NCBI GenBank assembly: GCA_031288745.1 | Contig: JAITQT010000362.1 | Location: 1-6,681 of the forward strand | DNA: 6,681 bases | Source: Deltaproteobacteria bacterium | GTDB taxonomy: Bacteria; Desulfobacterota; Desulfarculia; Adiutricales; Adiutricaceae | Direction of reading: 5' to 3' | Shown: one piece after another, positions 4,409 through 6,681 of the stretch | How the letters are laid out: each line of letters begins with the position of its first letter | How positions within the stretch are numbered: the first letter of the stretch is position 1 | Notes under the pieces: generated by a model | What the model saw: only the letters and a program-made list of their open reading frames with translations | Database searches by the model: none | Told to the model about the DNA's origin: nothing | Translations under genes and position numbers: made by a program

Positions 4409-6322
4409 AGCTGGCCTCGTCTGTTTTTTAGGTTAGGGCTGATAACCTTATTTTTTTTACTTTTTATAAACTCAGCTTGGGCCGAGGGCGATCGCCAGCA
4501 TATAGTCTATTTTGAGGGCACCGCTCGCGAGCTTGAGGTCTATAAAATCTTTGGTCGCCAAAATGGCCCCACTATCATGCTTATCGGCGGTATTCAAGGA
4601 GACGAGCCCGGGGGTTTTTTATCAGCCGACCTCTACGTCGATTTGGCTCTTAAGCGCGGTAACCTCATCATCGTCCCTAGGGCTAATTTTAAATCAATTA
4701 TTCTCCACGACCGCGGTCCCGACGGCGATATGAACCGCAAATTCGACGAGGTTAATTTTAGCGACCCTGACTTTGAGAGAGTGGAAATCATAAAAAACCT
4801 CATCGCCGAAAGCGATTTAATGCTCAATCTCCACGATGGCTCGGGCTTTTTTAGACCTAAATGGGAAAACGATCTCTTTAATCCTGACCGTTACGGTCAG
4901 TGCATCATTGCCGACGCCGACGTTTTTACCCACCCTAAAACCGGCAAAGTCATTAAACTAGCTGAAATGGCCAATAAGGTCATTGCCAAACTCAACGCCG
5001 AAATCCCCGAACCCCAATATAAGTTTCATTTTAACAATCACGATACCCTCTCACCAAATACTAGGTATAAAGAACAAAGAAAATCGGCTAGTTTCTACAC
5101 TCTCACCAAGCTCGGTATCCCTGCTTACGGGGTGGAGACCTCTAAGCAGCTGCCCTCTTTGGAGATGAAGATCTTCCAACACAATTTGGCCATCAACGCC
5201 TTTATGGAACTCTTTGGGGTCATACCAGAGCAGCCGCGCATAATTTTAGACCCGCCCACCCTTGACTTTATGATAATCTCCGTTAATCAGCGCCCTCCAG
5301 TGGCCTTAGCCGATAGGCAAACTATTACCGTTTCACCAGGCGATACTATCGAAGTGTTGCGAGTTGACGCCAATTACGGCCGCGGCCTTTCCATAGACGT
5401 TTTGGGTTTAGGGGGTATAAACGATCTAAAGACTAAATTAACTATCCATAAGCCCACCTCTATTATCGCTAGGCGCGACAATATAGAGTTTGGTAAAGTT
5501 AACGTGGAAATAATCGATCCTCAACGAGAAGGACCGCTAGTGGCTTCCAGCCACTCCCATATACTGGAGGCTAAAAGCGGATATCTCCCCGGTCAAAGCT
5601 TAACCACCTTTGCCCAGGGTCTTAAGAGCGAGAAAGAGCATACTAATCTAGTGGGCACCATTATCGGCGTAGGCCCAGCCTCGTTAGGTCTCCCGTCGGT
5701 AACCGGCAACGGCATAACCGGCTTTGTGGTCGAAGTCGACGGGCATAAGCTCACCATTGCCCCTGATGAAAAACTCATCATCAAAAAAGGCTGCAAGATA
5801 AAATTGGTAGCCGTCGAAAGTCAAATCAAGCTCCCTGATTCTTACGTCTTAAACCTTAAAGGCTTCGTGGGCAAACCTTTCGGTAAAAGCGGAGATGATA
5901 TGGGCACCACCGCCGATACGGCCAAAGATATGCTCATTAGATTTGCCGTGGCTAAAACTCCGGGGAAACAAACTTACCAGCTTGGGGCTGAAGATGGTCC
6001 TAAATTATTGGCCGCAGCTTATGTAGAAATAGTGACCCCAAGACTCAAATCAGTCACTTTAGAAGCCAATGGAAAGCAAAGCATCTTAACTGTAGGTCAA
6101 AGACTAACCCTTAAGCCAGGGACCGAATTTATAGTTAAAGATATCGTCTTAGAAGACTCTCTACCCCTAACCTCTCCCCACCTAACCCTAGGGGGCCGTC
6201 CTTTCCCCCCAAAATTACCGGCCAAACTGATAATGCCGTCCATTGCCGTCTCTTTAGCCATTTTCACAGACGGAGAACTGGCCGGCAAAGTGGTCTTAGC
6301 ACCTATTAAAAGAAATTTTTAG
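4406..6322 (+). CDS. Exported M99-type (Csd4/Pgp1-like) zinc D,L-carboxypeptidase
   Basis: The 638-residue protein starts with a signal peptide cut after AWA at 24-26. The carboxypeptidase domain spans about 32-275. Q64 and E67 in GGIQGDEPGG and H143 in NLHDGSGFF have the spacing of the unusual Gln-Glu-His zinc site of Helicobacter Csd4 (Q46, E49, H128). N110-R111 in GDMNRKF fits the substrate-carboxylate site of the M14 fold, and E244 in YGVETSKQ sits where the catalytic glutamate is expected. Csd4 and Pgp1 remove meso-diaminopimelate from tripeptide stems to leave dipeptides in the periplasm and thereby set helical cell shape. The part after 289 is beta-rich with three related units (about 290-340, 440-491, 548-600). 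Csd4 itself is about 440 residues, so this protein is roughly 200 residues longer. It is the last gene of the operon and is coupled to the membrane protein by a 1-nt overlap. The family call is confident; the substrate is inferred. Confidence 0.88.
   Translation: MSWPRLFFRLGLITLFFLLFINSAWAEGDRQHIVYFEGTARELEVYKIFGRQNGPTIMLIGGIQGDEPGGFLSADLYVDLALKRGNLIIVPRANFKSIILHDRGPDGDMNRKFDEVNFSDPDFERVEIIKNLIAESDLMLNLHDGSGFFRPKWENDLFNPDRYGQCIIADADVFTHPKTGKVIKLAEMANKVIAKLNAEIPEPQYKFHFNNHDTLSPNTRYKEQRKSASFYTLTKLGIPAYGVETSKQLPSLEMKIFQHNLAINAFMELFGVIPEQPRIILDPPTLDFMIISVNQRPPVALADRQTITVSPGDTIEVLRVDANYGRGLSIDVLGLGGINDLKTKLTIHKPTSIIARRDNIEFGKVNVEIIDPQREGPLVASSHSHILEAKSGYLPGQSLTTFAQGLKSEKEHTNLVGTIIGVGPASLGLPSVTGNGITGFVVEVDGHKLTIAPDEKLIIKKGCKIKLVAVESQIKLPDSYVLNLKGFVGKPFGKSGDDMGTTADTAKDMLIRFAVAKTPGKQTYQLGAEDGPKLLAAAYVEIVTPRLKSVTLEANGKQSILTVGQRLTLKPGTEFIVKDIVLEDSLPLTSPHLTLGGRPFPPKLPAKLIMPSIAVSLAIFTDGELAGKVVLAPIKRNF
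5273..6205 (+). repeat. Three diverged beta-rich repeat units in the carboxypeptidase C-terminus
   Basis: Units begin at residues 290, 440 and 548 (nucleotides 5273-5425, 5723-5878, 6047-6205). Each starts with a hydrophobic V/E-V-x-G/Q strand, continues through a strand such as QTITVSPGDTIEV, KLIIKKGCKIKLV or RLTLKPGTEFIV, and ends in a L-x-L-x-G segment (VLGLGG, VLNLKG, LTLGG). The pattern suggests Ig-like or similar sandwich domains. Spacing between units is uneven (150 and 108 residues), so intervening segments may hold extra strands. The repeats are seen by eye only. Confidence 0.5.
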
Positions 6323-6681
6323 CTAAATTTTCTTTATTAGCGTAAATTAAGTTACTCCTATATACGATATAGAATTCAACTACCCATACCTAAGGTGTCC
6401 GTTCACAAATGTGAACGTTTAAGGACCCGTTCACATTGGTACAGACACAAGAAATTTACCCTCATAGTTAAAGCCCTAGGCAAAAAAACGTATGTAGCCA
6501 AGCCTCTAATCTAAATGAAGCAGCCTCCTTTTAGATCGAGGCCGAGCAAGAATCTATCGCTCGCGTCGTTCAGTCTCATCTTGGTCGGTAGCCCTTTAAT
6601 AGTCAGAACTTTAATCGTTAAAGCTAAAGTTGATCGAAGCGCAAAAAGTCCCATTTATCTGTCCTAAAATTATTAACATAC
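6323..6681. other. Non-coding right flank
   Basis: About 360 bases follow the last stop codon with no convincing gene. Two overlapping small frames exist, 50 codons on plus (6515-6667) and 47 codons on minus. Both look like chance: neither resembles a known protein, and only the minus one has a possible AGGA upstream. The region carries the CGTTCACA repeats at 6399-6435. It may be an intergenic region or a decayed mobile-element end. Confidence 0.55.
6399..6435. repeat. CGTTCACA palindrome plus a third direct half-site
   Basis: CGTTCACA (6400-6407) and TGTGAACG (6410-6417) form a perfect palindrome with a two-base centre, and CCGTTCACA recurs directly at 6427-6435. GTGTC (6395-6399) and GACAC (6444-6448) are a further flanking inverted pair. 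The palindrome is followed by TTT, so it could act as a weak terminator 78 nt after the operon. The three half-sites also fit a repressor operator or the repeated end of an insertion sequence. Confidence 0.6.

Noticed and set aside
4512..5168. Small frames in other phases inside the carboxypeptidase gene
   Set aside because: They overlap the conserved catalytic domain, whose zinc-site residues lie in the main frame.
6312..6330. Palindrome TTTAGCTAAA at the end of the carboxypeptidase gene as a terminator
   Set aside because: The stem is A/T-only except for its centre, has no loop and lacks a following T run.
6515..6667. 50-codon plus frame and an overlapping 47-codon minus frame in the right flank
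   Set aside because: They cover the same bases on both strands, have no clear protein features, and only the minus frame has a possible AGGA site.
1..6681. CRISPR array, tRNA or rRNA
   Set aside because: No regularly spaced repeats, no cloverleaf and no rRNA-like segments were seen.

Overview
The window holds a compact four-gene plus-strand operon (763-6322) for envelope or peptidoglycan editing. On its left is the 5' end of a transposase gene on the minus strand, and on its right about 360 bases with no convincing gene. All four products are predicted to be exported or membrane anchored. The mix of an NTF2-fused YkuD (L,D-transpeptidase fold) protein with an M99-type zinc carboxypeptidase recalls Helicobacter Csd6/Csd4 and Campylobacter Pgp2/Pgp1, the cell-shape enzymes. 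This suggests a Gram-negative bacterium of the former delta/epsilon-proteobacteria, most likely Desulfobacterota (Desulfovibrio-like) and possibly vibrioid or helical. The taxon is an inference, since there is no rRNA or other marker here.

Layout: 1-106 minus, N-terminal part of a transposase resembling the IS1634 group, cut by the window edge. 107-280, its promoter, a long palindrome and a repeated motif that may mark the element end. 281-762, non-coding leader with a candidate sigma70 promoter (504-532) and small hairpins. 763-1398, predicted lipoprotein of unknown function. 1401-3503, exported YkuD/Csd6-like enzyme with two NTF2-like domains separated by a long disordered linker. 3516-4406, single-pass membrane protein with a short coiled coil and a soluble C-terminal domain. 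4406-6322, exported M99 (Csd4-like) carboxypeptidase with three repeated beta-rich units. 6323-6681, non-coding, with a CGTTCACA palindrome and a third half-site.

How the genes could work together: in the Helicobacter/Campylobacter model, the Csd6/Pgp2 enzyme removes the terminal D-Ala from tetrapeptide stems, and Csd4/Pgp1 then removes meso-diaminopimelate from the resulting tripeptides. The two enzymes here would catalyse consecutive steps. The gaps of 2 and 12 nt and the 1-nt TAATG overlap imply co-transcription and translational coupling. The lipoprotein and the membrane protein are plausible tethering or regulatory partners that I cannot assign to a known family. The unusual points are the duplicated NTF2 domain with a roughly 250-residue linker, the altered SNGCIE catalytic motif, and an M23-peptidase-like membrane anchor with no peptidase domain.
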